Part shown: piece by piece, positions 7,321 to 14,924 of the stretch
How positions within the stretch are numbered: the first letter of the stretch is position 1
Layout of the letters: the number at the start of each line of letters is the position of its first letter
Source: Clostridiales bacterium UBA6363
GTDB lineage: Bacteria; Bacillota; Clostridia; UBA1381
Direction: 5' to 3'
DNA length: 16,325 bases
NCBI GenBank assembly: GCA_002438865.1
Contig: DJRJ01000127.1
Location: 1-16,325 of the forward strand
Notes under the pieces: model-generated
The model's database searches: none
Seen by the model: the letters and a program-made list of their open reading frames with translations, nothing else
Told to the model about the DNA's origin: nothing
Program-made: the position numbers and the translations under genes

Positions 7321-7457
7321 TTTAAAATCCTTTCCGCCGCCTTGTAGCGGCATATATTATAGTATGAAAATCACACAAGCAGATTGCCTCCTTGAAAGGC
7401 GACGGCGTATGTGTATACTCCGAACCTTGAAAGGAGGTGAGATGCGCCGTGTATTTT
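7321..7457 (-). promoter_or_regulatory. Structured 137-base gap between murJ and the ligase-like gene, with a possible internal promoter
   Basis: The only sizeable break in the minus-strand cluster. Minus-strand reading gives a TATAAT at 7361-7356, about 36 bases before the ATG at 7320, but no recognisable -35 at 16-18 bases. Next to the ribosome site there is a small hairpin, GCCGC/GCGGC. Upstream, 7387-7399 and 7425-7437 form an imperfect 13-base inverted repeat: CCTCCTT/AAGGAGG plus CCTT/AAGG, separated by a 2x2 mismatch. A second 6-bp pair (7402-7407 with 7445-7450) partly interleaves with it. This could be a terminator-attenuator or leader structure. There is no T-run, so a simple intrinsic terminator for murJ is unlikely. 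Mechanism unknown. Confidence 0.45.
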
Positions 7458-9002
7458 TCACGTCCTATTTTTGTGAATGATTTTTTGTATTTCCTCTACT
7501 CTCAGCACCAATACCATTATGCCGTAGACTATCACTCCCGCCGCACCGCAGACAGCGCACAGGGCAATGTTTCCGATAAATCCCGTAAGTACGGGACTTA
7601 AAAGCCTGTACAGCGCAAACACCGCCGCCGCCATTACAAGCGCCGCAAGCACAATCTTGAAAATGCCCGAAAAATCGCTTTTGCGCATCATATCGGGATA
7701 TTTTTTTGCAAGGCACACGCCGTTTAAAACGGCGTTGCATATGCTTCCGCCTGCCGCCGCAAGCGCAAGTCCGTTAATGTGCAGAAAGTTAAACAGCACG
7801 TATGCAAGCACAATATTAAACACCATACTGATTATCGAATTTATCATCGGCGTGCGGCTGTCCTGCATGGAGAAAAACGTTTTCGATAAAATTTCGTTTA
7901 CCGCAAGTCCGAACATTCCCACCGAGTAACAGCTAAGCGCCCCCGATACTGCCGCCGCCTGATCCGCCGTAAATTTGCCGTGCTCGTAAATTATACTCGT
8001 TACGGGGCGCGAGAGTATCATAAACCCTGCCATAAGCGGCAGTATGATAAGCGCAATGCCCTTTATTGACGTCATTACAAGCGTATGCGCCTCCTCCTTG
8101 TCCTCCGAGGCGTTCGCCTTTGAAAGCTTGGGGAATATCAGATTGGTTACAACGAACGAGAACACTCCCGTTACTATTATATACAGTCTGTTTGCGTATT
8201 CCAGTGCGGAATATGCGCCGTCAATTCCCGAGGCAAGCCTTGAATTTATTATCGTATACAGCGGCTGTACCCATGTGCTTATAAGCATGGGGCCCGCAAG
8301 CAAAAGCGCTTGCTTTATATGCTTATCCCGAAGTCTGAAATCGGGTTTATACCTATACTTGAATTTCACAAGCGAGGGTATCTGCACCGCCACCTGGAGC
8401 GACCACGCAATTACCATTGTGACCGCAAGTCCCGTTACGCCGAATTTTTTGCCGAACAGGACAAAATAAATTATTATCGCAAGGTTTGAAACAAGGCTTA
8501 TGATCGACGGCACGTTATACTCGCCGAACGACTGCAAAAGTCCCACAAACGAAAACGCCAGTCCCGTAAATATTATCATCGGGAACATTATCGACGTAAG
8601 CTGTACCGTAAGGGCATGCTTATCGCCCGTATAGTTGGGTGCGATCATATTCACGAGCGGATCGGCAAATATTATGCCGAAAAGCGAGATTATGACCGTT
8701 ATCATAAGTATCATTGTGACAAACTTGTTTGCAAATTTTACTGCGCTGTCCTTATCCTCTTTTGTTATAACATCGTTAAAAACGGGGATAAACGTTGCGC
8801 TTATAACACCGCCGACCACCATATCGAAAAGCGTTGTCGGCAGTTTTGACGCCGCCATAAATGCGTCCGCCTGCATACCCGTGGCGAAAAAGGCGGCGAT
8901 AAGAGAATCCCTGACAAGTCCCAGCACCTTTGCGGCAAGCGTTGCCGCCGCCATAAAGCCTGCCGTGAGAAGCATTCTCTTTCCTGTGGTTTCCTTATTC
9001 AA
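7458..9002 (-). CDS. murJ: MurJ-type lipid II / polysaccharide flippase (MOP superfamily)
   Basis: 514 residues from a TTG start. It is a multi-pass membrane protein with about 14 hydrophobic helices and the MurJ opening: LTAGFMAAATLAAKVLGLVRDSLIAAFFATGMQADAF in outline, i.e. the LG..RD...A..FG....DAF pattern. Further conserved parts are the FDMVVGGVISATFIPVF helix and SKTFFSMQDSRTPM. MurJ flips lipid II across the membrane for peptidoglycan synthesis; relatives flip other lipid-linked glycans. The TTG at 9002 is chosen because GAGGAGG lies 8 bases upstream. In-frame ATGs at 9047 and 9032 lie inside the upstream gene and lack a ribosome site. The gap to csaB is 13 bases. In this setting it could serve the cluster's own polysaccharide rather than, or as well as, lipid II. 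Confidence 0.9.
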   Translation of the reverse strand: MNKETTGKRMLLTAGFMAAATLAAKVLGLVRDSLIAAFFATGMQADAFMAASKLPTTLFDMVVGGVISATFIPVFNDVITKEDKDSAVKFANKFVTMILMITVIISLFGIIFADPLVNMIAPNYTGDKHALTVQLTSIMFPMIIFTGLAFSFVGLLQSFGEYNVPSIISLVSNLAIIIYFVLFGKKFGVTGLAVTMVIAWSLQVAVQIPSLVKFKYRYKPDFRLRDKHIKQALLLAGPMLISTWVQPLYTIINSRLASGIDGAYSALEYANRLYIIVTGVFSFVVTNLIFPKLSKANASEDKEEAHTLVMTSIKGIALIILPLMAGFMILSRPVTSIIYEHGKFTADQAAAVSGALSCYSVGMFGLAVNEILSKTFFSMQDSRTPMINSIISMVFNIVLAYVLFNFLHINGLALAAAGGSICNAVLNGVCLAKKYPDMMRKSDFSGIFKIVLAALVMAAAVFALYRLLSPVLTGFIGNIALCAVCGAAGVIVYGIMVLVLRVEEIQKIIHKNRT

Positions 9003-9015
9003 AAAATTATCCTCC

Positions 9016-11244
9016 TCACACCGATTGCTCATACAGCTCAATCGCAAGCGAGCCGTTTTTCTCCGAAAGCTCCTTTAAGTGCCTGCAGTAGTCTTTAAGC
9101 TCGTCCTTTATGCCGTCATAATCGGTTACACATTTATCCGCCATTGCAATAAGCTTTTCCGCATCAAGCTTCCGCACGTCAAGATACAAATTCTGATGCG
9201 TATACTCCATAAAGCTTACTATCTTCGGGTCATACGCAAGTCCTATCAGCGGAACGCCCTCGGCGGCGCTGTATATAAGGCTGTGCAGCCGCATTCCTAT
9301 GCAAAGGTCAAGATTTTTGAAAATGCTCGTCATTTCCTCCACACTGCACCGTCCGCCGATAACAGACGCTTTCGATTTCATTCTGCGCATTATGCTTTCG
9401 GAAATCGGCGTATCCTTTTCACGCTGCATGGGGATAAACACGGTATAAAACCCGTACTTTTCGCAAATGCTGTCGCACGCCTTTGCAATTGCCTCCTCAA
9501 ACCCACGGCAGTTATCCGACCATTTTCTGACCGACACTCCCAGAACACGCACTCCCTCGGGAACGCCTGCGGCTCTCAAAAGCGCACGTCCGCTTTCTTC
9601 GTCGGCACAGTCGAGTCCGAATACGGGGTCTGCCGTCACGATTATTTCAGGCTCCGTTACGCCTATTTTTCGGAGTGTTTCCTCCGAGTCCTTATCACGC
9701 AGTGTGATAAGATTTATCCGGTTTAAAAGCTTTCGTGTTATATCTATATTAAGTTCACGCTTAAGCGGCCCTACGCCGTTTGAATAGAGCATTACCTTCA
9801 TATTGCGGTTAAGCGCCATTTTTATTATCGCAAGGTAATACAAAAGCGATTTTGTGCTTGTGCCGTCCTGTATAAGCGTACCGCCGCCCGAAATGAGCAT
9901 TTCCGCATTCTTCATATGCTTTGAAATCTTCAAAAGATTAAGGCGGTTTATTGCCTTTACACGGTAAAGCTTTTCGGTTTCCTTGGGATTTGCGCTCAAA
10001 ACAACTATATTGGGACTTTCCTTATGCGTTTTCAAGTCCTTGATTATTGCTTTCAAAAGAGCGTCGTCACCGCTGTTTTTAAAGCCGTAGTACCCCGAAA
10101 TAAGTATTTCCTTTTTCTTTGCAAGCGCCCAGTCATAAACCCTTATGCTGTCCTGCGCCATTCGTGCAACGGAGTAATCGCGCTTTATAAGCTCACGTCC
10201 GTATTCGCCGAGGTGTTTTTTCTCCTCTGCGCTCATATGCACAAACTTTAAAATATCCTTATATATAAGCTCTGTACTCGATTGTTTACAACCACGGCAG
10301 CAGAAGTTCGTGTCTATGCCGACTCCCAGCACGCTTTCGTCAAACAAGCCTATATAGCCCTCGTTGCCTGCTATTATGACCGCCTTTTCCGCCGCCATTG
10401 CCTCAAGAGCCGCACGGCTTACGCCCACGAACAAATCGCACACACCGGCGAATTTGTTTATATCCGTTCTTGCTCCGGCAAGGCTTATGACCTTGCGCCC
10501 TGCTGACTTGTTTACGCTTTCGGTCTTTGCTTTTACCGTTTCAAAATCATCGCCGTCGCCGACAATGATTACCCTTAAATTCGGTATATCGGTAATCAGC
10601 TTGGGAACGGCGTCTATAAGCTGTTTTGCCGCAAGGCTTCGGGACTCGTCCATTCGGCTTACATATGATATTACGAAATCATCTTCGCCGATCCCAAACT
10701 CCGCACGTATATCGGAGCAGTCCGTATCGGGTGAGAATTTTTCCGTATCGATACCGTTTATCGTCACCTGTATGTCGCCCGAGGGGATTTTGTAATTATC
10801 CATAAGATACGTCTTTATATCCTCCGACACGGCAACGCATTTCTCGCCCCAGTCGGTTATATATTTTAAGCCGTACTTGGTGGTGAAAACCCAATGCGCC
10901 GTTGTGACGAACGGGAATTTCATCTTTTTGTGCAGACGTCCCAGTATGAATGACGGTATTCTCGCATGGGAATGTACTATATCTATTTTTTCGTCCTTAA
11001 TTATTTTTTCAAGCATATGCTTGGCTTTTATAACATTAAGAGGATTTTTGTTCTGCAGAGGTACGGCATAATGTTTTATGCCTGCCGCCTCAAGCTCCTT
11101 TGTGTACACTCCGCCGTTTGACGTCACTATCGGATTATATCCTCTGCGCTTCAATTCCTTTGCAAGCTCGACAACGTGCGTTTCCGCACCGCCGATATTG
11201 AGCTGCATCAGCGAAAGAAGAATGTTTGTACCCTTTTCCAACAC
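9016..11244 (-). CDS. csaB: Fusion of a GT4 glycosyltransferase and CsaB polysaccharide pyruvyl transferase
   Basis: About 742 residues with two complete enzymes; positions are numbered from an upstream GTG at 11250. Residues 1-375 are a GT-B glycosyltransferase of the GT4 type: LNIGGAETHVVELAKEL near 18-33, VHSHARIPSFI (92-102), ISYVSRMDESR (194-204), IIVGDGDDFE (228-237) and LEAMAAEKAVIIAGNEGYIG (282-301). Residues 380-744 are a CsaB-type transferase: ILISGYYGFKNSGDDALL (382-399), SGGGTLIQD (454-462) and IGMRLHSLIYSAAEG (651-665) with the conserved His. CsaB adds ketal pyruvate to wall polysaccharide, the ligand of SLH domains. GTG 11244 is preferred because GGAG lies 5 bases before it; TTG 11241 is possible, and GTG 11250 touches the GGAG. 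An odd FCCRGC cluster sits at 316-321. No membrane helix. Confidence 0.9.
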   Translation of the reverse strand: MLEKGTNILLSLMQLNIGGAETHVVELAKELKRRGYNPIVTSNGGVYTKELEAAGIKHYAVPLQNKNPLNVIKAKHMLEKIIKDEKIDIVHSHARIPSFILGRLHKKMKFPFVTTAHWVFTTKYGLKYITDWGEKCVAVSEDIKTYLMDNYKIPSGDIQVTINGIDTEKFSPDTDCSDIRAEFGIGEDDFVISYVSRMDESRSLAAKQLIDAVPKLITDIPNLRVIIVGDGDDFETVKAKTESVNKSAGRKVISLAGARTDINKFAGVCDLFVGVSRAALEAMAAEKAVIIAGNEGYIGLFDESVLGVGIDTNFCCRGCKQSSTELIYKDILKFVHMSAEEKKHLGEYGRELIKRDYSVARMAQDSIRVYDWALAKKKEILISGYYGFKNSGDDALLKAIIKDLKTHKESPNIVVLSANPKETEKLYRVKAINRLNLLKISKHMKNAEMLISGGGTLIQDGTSTKSLLYYLAIIKMALNRNMKVMLYSNGVGPLKRELNIDITRKLLNRINLITLRDKDSEETLRKIGVTEPEIIVTADPVFGLDCADEESGRALLRAAGVPEGVRVLGVSVRKWSDNCRGFEEAIAKACDSICEKYGFYTVFIPMQREKDTPISESIMRRMKSKASVIGGRCSVEEMTSIFKNLDLCIGMRLHSLIYSAAEGVPLIGLAYDPKIVSFMEYTHQNLYLDVRKLDAEKLIAMADKCVTDYDGIKDELKDYCRHLKELSEKNGSLAIELYEQSV

Positions 11245-11254
11245 ATTCACTCCT

Positions 11255-12274
11255 TTAATTTCTGTAATGTATGCACTCCGCTATATACTGCTCAACGGCG
11301 GTGCGCATATCTGCTTTTCCGAGTTTTATTTCATAATCTATCTCGGGAACACGCTTTACCATTCTCACAAGCGCCTCCTCCGAAAATCCCTTTGCGCTGT
11401 CGGCGTATTTGCCGGCTATAAACGGCGCAGTACCCATTGCCGAAGCAATTTCGCCCACGCTTTTACCGCTCATGGTTTTTGCCAAAAGCAGTTTTTCCGC
11501 CGACGAATTTACAAGATAAAGCATACCCATAGCGCTCTGATTTGATGTTCTTATACTGCCGGCAACCTCCATTGCCTTTGCGGCGTCGCCCGCCATAATG
11601 GCGTCCGTCAGGTCGAAAACCTGTACCTCGAGAGATTTTGACACAACCTTATCTATATCGCTTTTCGTTATCTCCCCGTCACAGTATGCAAAAAGCTTGT
11701 CAAGCTCGTTTTTCAGGCTGTTTATGCCCTTGTCGCACACGTTGACAAAATACGCCGCCGTATCCTTGGAGATTTTTATTTTTGCATTGAGCGCCTGCTT
11801 GTTTACCCACGTGGTAAGGTCGGCGTCGCTTTGGAACGCAAATTCCACCACCGTGCCGCTTTTTGCAAACGCCTTGTACGTAACCGAGCGCTTGTCCACC
11901 TTCGTCTCGCAAAACACAACCACCGTATCGTCGCTTACGTGCTTGAATTTGTTTTGCCAAAAGTTTTTCGTTTCCTCATTCGGACGGTTAAAAATCTCGC
12001 TGTCTTTTATTATTATAAGCTTTTTATCCGTCATCATCGGAAAGCTTTCCCATGCGTCATCATACGCCGAGAGCGGATTGTCCTTTCCCTCAAATTCCAG
12101 ACGGTTAAAATCGGGAAATCCGCCGTCGGGCATAAGCGCTTTTATTTTTTCGACATAGAGCTCCTTTAAATAGTCCTCCTCGCCGAAAAACAAATACATC
12201 GGCTCAAGCCTGCCGTCTTTGACCGCACTTTTCAGCTTTAAAAGTGCGTCATTTGTTTTTTTCTTATATGCCAT
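11255..12274 (-). CDS. holA: DNA polymerase III subunit delta (clamp loader)
   Basis: 339 residues, full length for HolA. It is the wrench of the clamp-loader complex that opens the beta sliding clamp for loading on primed DNA, in the cytoplasm at the replisome. The start PMYLFFGEEDYLKELYVEKI (25-44) is the typical delta opening. DKKLIIIKD (83-91) and VVVFCETKVDKRS (118-130) belong to the first AAA+-like domain. VFDLTDAIMAGDAAKAM (219-235) and the helical C-terminal LYLVNSSAEKLLLAK / KADMRTAVEQYI belong to the collar domain. Delta lacks Walker motifs, and none are seen. The ATG is preceded by AGTAGG, which overlaps the comEC stop (9-base gap). The comEC-holA order is common in Firmicutes. The usual downstream rpsT gene (ribosomal S20) is absent here, and polysaccharide genes follow 10 bases later. 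Confidence 0.95.
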   Translation of the reverse strand: MAYKKKTNDALLKLKSAVKDGRLEPMYLFFGEEDYLKELYVEKIKALMPDGGFPDFNRLEFEGKDNPLSAYDDAWESFPMMTDKKLIIIKDSEIFNRPNEETKNFWQNKFKHVSDDTVVVFCETKVDKRSVTYKAFAKSGTVVEFAFQSDADLTTWVNKQALNAKIKISKDTAAYFVNVCDKGINSLKNELDKLFAYCDGEITKSDIDKVVSKSLEVQVFDLTDAIMAGDAAKAMEVAGSIRTSNQSAMGMLYLVNSSAEKLLLAKTMSGKSVGEIASAMGTAPFIAGKYADSAKGFSEEALVRMVKRVPEIDYEIKLGKADMRTAVEQYIAECIHYRN

Positions 12275-12283
12275 ATCGTTTAC

Positions 12284-14566
12284 CTACTTAAAAGTATGTA
12301 TTTTTATGTTTCCTTTTTTATCCGATATTATCCTTATATCACCGTTTATATCGGTGCGCAGTACCTGCGAATTACTTATCCTGTCAAGCGTTTCTTTATT
12401 CGGGTGTCCGTAGGTGTTGTCCTCGCCCACGCTTATTACGGAGTATTCCGGTGACACCCGTTCGTAAAACTCCTCACAGGTGGATCGCTTCGACCCGTGG
12501 TGCGAAACCTTTAACACCTCTGCCCGAGGTACTTTATTTTTGCGGACAAGATTTTTCTCCGCTGTTTTTGTCATATCGCCCGTAAAAAGGCAGTTGAACT
12601 CCCCGTACGAAACGTTTATGAGAAGCGATGTATCATTCTCGTCCTTGCTCATCTGCGTTTCCGTATCGGGGACGGTTATATCAAATGTAAGTCCGTCGCC
12701 GAACGTTATTTTCGTATTTTCTTCTATATAATATATGTCGGTATTGTTTTCTTCCGCAAGCTGTTCCAGTTCCTCACGCACCTCGCTTTCGGGAAGCGAT
12801 GAGGGCAGAAACAGATTTTTAACTCTTAAATTTTCCACAGCGGCGGCTATGCCCTGTGCATGGTCTTTATGGTAGTGCGTCAAAAACGCCGCGTCTATCC
12901 TTGACGCCCCTATAGCGGTCAGGTACGGAACAAAAACCTTCTCTCCTATATTATATTCGGAATATTCCGCACTTCCTCCTCCGTCTATGAGGACATTTGC
13001 GCCCATAAAGGTGTGTATAACTGCGGCGTCACCCTGTCCGACATTCACAAAATCGACTTCCGCCGTATCCCGTTTCAAAACAAAGCTTACGGCGCATATT
13101 GCCGTAAATAACGCCGCCGCCGACAGGAATATCCGGTAAGGCTTTTCTCTGCCGTGCAATTTATATGCCAAAGCCGCAATCGCAAATACGAACGCCGTCA
13201 AAGCCATAGCGGACGGAGTTTTTATAAACACCCTCGAAAACGGGAGTTTGTCTATTATTTTGGGGACAAGCATTAATACGCTTGTCAGTGCGCTCATAAT
13301 ATGCCCTGCGGTATACGCCTTTCCCGTAAAAGCCAAAAGCCCCAGAAAGAACGGCGAAACAACAAGAATTACCGCAACCGCCGGCAGAATAATCAGCGAT
13401 GCGGCTGCCGAATACGGCGAAACGCTGTTGAAATAATACGCCGACAGCGGCAAAAGCCCTATCGTGCATATAATCTGCATTATGATTATTCTTTTCGGCA
13501 ATGTTTGTATTTTTAACAGCTTTACCGCCGGAGCGTAAAGCGCTTTGACCAGTACCGCTCCCGAAACCGACATAACGTATCCCGAATTGAATACAAGCAT
13601 CGGGTTTAATGCCGCAGTAACGAGAATTGCCGCCGCAAACACGCTCGGATAATATACCCTTTTGAATATCCGCTCCGAGCCGAGCGCCGCCGCCCCGAAC
13701 AGAAATCCTCTCAAAAACGACGGGTGGTCTGTATTTATAAGCGCATATAAAACAAAAAGTACGGCTGTGAAAATATCACGCTTGCTCTTTTTCACTATTG
13801 ATGAAAATGCTCCGACAAAAATATTTATGAGCATTATATGCACATACGCCGGGTAAAACAGGCTCCTTACGGACGTCCTTGTGAGCAGACTGCTTGTTTC
13901 CTCGGAAAGAAAATGAAAGTTTCCGGCAAGCACCGCCTTGAGCGTTGCCGCTCTGTCGCCCGAATAGTATGTGTCTATAAGCTGCGATACCTTGTTTCTT
14001 GCCGAATTTGCAAGATATGCGGCGGAAAAATGCTTTTTGCCGTCCGCATAAGTCTGAGAAGCTTTTGCGGTTATGCGTGCCGTTATTCCTTTTGCTTTAT
14101 AATAGGTAACGGCATTGTATCCGCCCTCGTTCATCTGTTCCTTTAACGGCTTCAGTGTTCCGTAAAGCAGAACCGAGTCGCCGAATTTATAGCTTTCCTT
14201 TGCCGAAACGATTATTTTCTCATTTACTTTTTCGTTGTTAATTTCCGTGGCGTTCAGTGTGTACTTCATCATATCGTACTGCTTGTAAGGTATATCGCAT
14301 ATGTATCCCTCAATGACCGTTTCCCGTCCGAGAAATTTTCCCGTATCGTCAAATTCGGTAAGCGCCGCAGATTTGTATGCGGCTCCGCCCAGAACGAAGG
14401 ATAGTACGGCGAGCATAAGCATAAGCGGTATCTTCTTTTTAAAGATTGCTCTTATAAAAAGTATAACCGCCGCCGAGCCTGCAAACAGCAACATATTTAT
14501 AACCCCGAAAAAATCGGATACAAAAATACCGATAATAAACGCCGCCGATATTATTCTTATATCCAT
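12284..14566 (-). CDS. comEC: ComEC/Rec2 DNA-uptake channel protein
   Basis: 760 residues in the usual three-part order. Two membrane helices and an OB-fold DUF4131 region occupy about 1-170. The multi-helix competence domain spans about 205-470, including DHPSFLRGFLFGAAALGS, FNSGYVMSVSGAVLV and TIGLLPLSAYYFNSVSP. A metallo-beta-lactamase-like domain (504-755) has VDFVNVGQGDA, LIDGG, THYHKDHAQG (HxHxDH, 564-569), FTGDM (661-665) and VSHHGSKRS (687-695). The protein forms the membrane channel for single-stranded DNA in transformation; the MBL domain is the candidate nuclease. Odd: the near-invariant SGLH motif of the channel reads AYVH (240-243), keeping only the His. The reading frame is intact. 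The ATG follows GGAG at 9 bases. It is first in the operon, with a sigma-A promoter 40-65 bases upstream. Confidence 0.93.
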   Translation of the reverse strand: MDIRIISAAFIIGIFVSDFFGVINMLLFAGSAAVILFIRAIFKKKIPLMLMLAVLSFVLGGAAYKSAALTEFDDTGKFLGRETVIEGYICDIPYKQYDMMKYTLNATEINNEKVNEKIIVSAKESYKFGDSVLLYGTLKPLKEQMNEGGYNAVTYYKAKGITARITAKASQTYADGKKHFSAAYLANSARNKVSQLIDTYYSGDRAATLKAVLAGNFHFLSEETSSLLTRTSVRSLFYPAYVHIMLINIFVGAFSSIVKKSKRDIFTAVLFVLYALINTDHPSFLRGFLFGAAALGSERIFKRVYYPSVFAAAILVTAALNPMLVFNSGYVMSVSGAVLVKALYAPAVKLLKIQTLPKRIIIMQIICTIGLLPLSAYYFNSVSPYSAAASLIILPAVAVILVVSPFFLGLLAFTGKAYTAGHIMSALTSVLMLVPKIIDKLPFSRVFIKTPSAMALTAFVFAIAALAYKLHGREKPYRIFLSAAALFTAICAVSFVLKRDTAEVDFVNVGQGDAAVIHTFMGANVLIDGGGSAEYSEYNIGEKVFVPYLTAIGASRIDAAFLTHYHKDHAQGIAAAVENLRVKNLFLPSSLPESEVREELEQLAEENNTDIYYIEENTKITFGDGLTFDITVPDTETQMSKDENDTSLLINVSYGEFNCLFTGDMTKTAEKNLVRKNKVPRAEVLKVSHHGSKRSTCEEFYERVSPEYSVISVGEDNTYGHPNKETLDRISNSQVLRTDINGDIRIISDKKGNIKIHTFK

Positions 14567-14603
14567 TGCCGATTGCTCCGCTATTATGTTTTACACAGAC
14601 TTA

Positions 14604-14632
14604 ATTATATCAAACAATACATTACTTTTCAA
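14604..14632 (-). promoter_or_regulatory. Sigma-A promoter for comEC and downstream genes
   Basis: On the minus strand, TTGAAA (14632-14627), a 17-base spacer and TATAAT (14609-14604). Transcription would start near 14597, leaving a leader of about 30 bases before the ATG at 14566. One mismatch to consensus. A palindrome overlaps the -35 box. Confidence 0.75.
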
Positions 14633-14657
14633 TATATAAATATGTACATATTGAAAA
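14626..14657. promoter_or_regulatory. Operator-like inverted repeat overlapping the comEC -35 box
   Basis: TTTTCAATAT (14626-14635) and ATATTGAAAA (14648-14657) are perfect 10-base inverted arms around a 12-base centre. A shorter perfect palindrome, ATATGTACATAT, lies at 14640-14651. The left arm contains the -35 box, so a bound dimeric repressor could block the promoter. AT-rich sequence makes chance palindromes likelier, so this is a candidate only. Confidence 0.4.
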
Positions 14658-14855
14658 CTTTAGGGGCGTTTTTATAACGTATCTGTAACATTGGTTTTTT
14701 GAATTTTTTTAATTTTATAAGAATTTCACATTTATTGTGTTTTACAGCTTGATATAAGTGTACAATATGCACTGAAAAAGGGGTGTTTTCTTCCATAAAT
14801 AACCATAAATATTTCTGTTGTGTTACAAAACAAATACAAAATTTTTAAAAAAAGG

Positions 14856-14884
14856 TTGACAAAAGATTACAAGGGGTGTATAAT
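14856..14884 (+). promoter_or_regulatory. Consensus sigma-A promoter for the NlpC/P60 endopeptidase
   Basis: TTGACA at 14856-14861 and TATAAT at 14879-14884 with a 17-base spacer, all ideal. Transcription should start near 14891, giving a leader of about 83 bases, longer than the others in this window. Confidence 0.9.
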
Positions 14885-14924
14885 AGCCTTTGTAATATTT
14901 TTGAAACAATTCAGCAAATAAAAT

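Noticed and set aside
6863..7480. 205-codon plus-strand ORF
   Set aside because: Mostly antisense to the ligase-like gene and composed of typical shadow sequence. Only its last 12-38 codons have any independent signal, reported separately as a finding.
9079..9726. 215-codon plus-strand ORF
   Set aside because: Antisense to the CsaB domain, whose motifs are unmistakable. No ribosome site or promoter for the plus-strand frame.
11598..12158. 186-codon plus-strand ORF
   Set aside because: Antisense to holA, with a Ser/Leu/Phe-rich translation with no recognisable domain.
14660..14850. Riboswitch or small RNA in the AT-rich gap
   Set aside because: No conserved aptamer motif or strong stem with a T-run is visible; the sequence is mostly low-complexity A/T.
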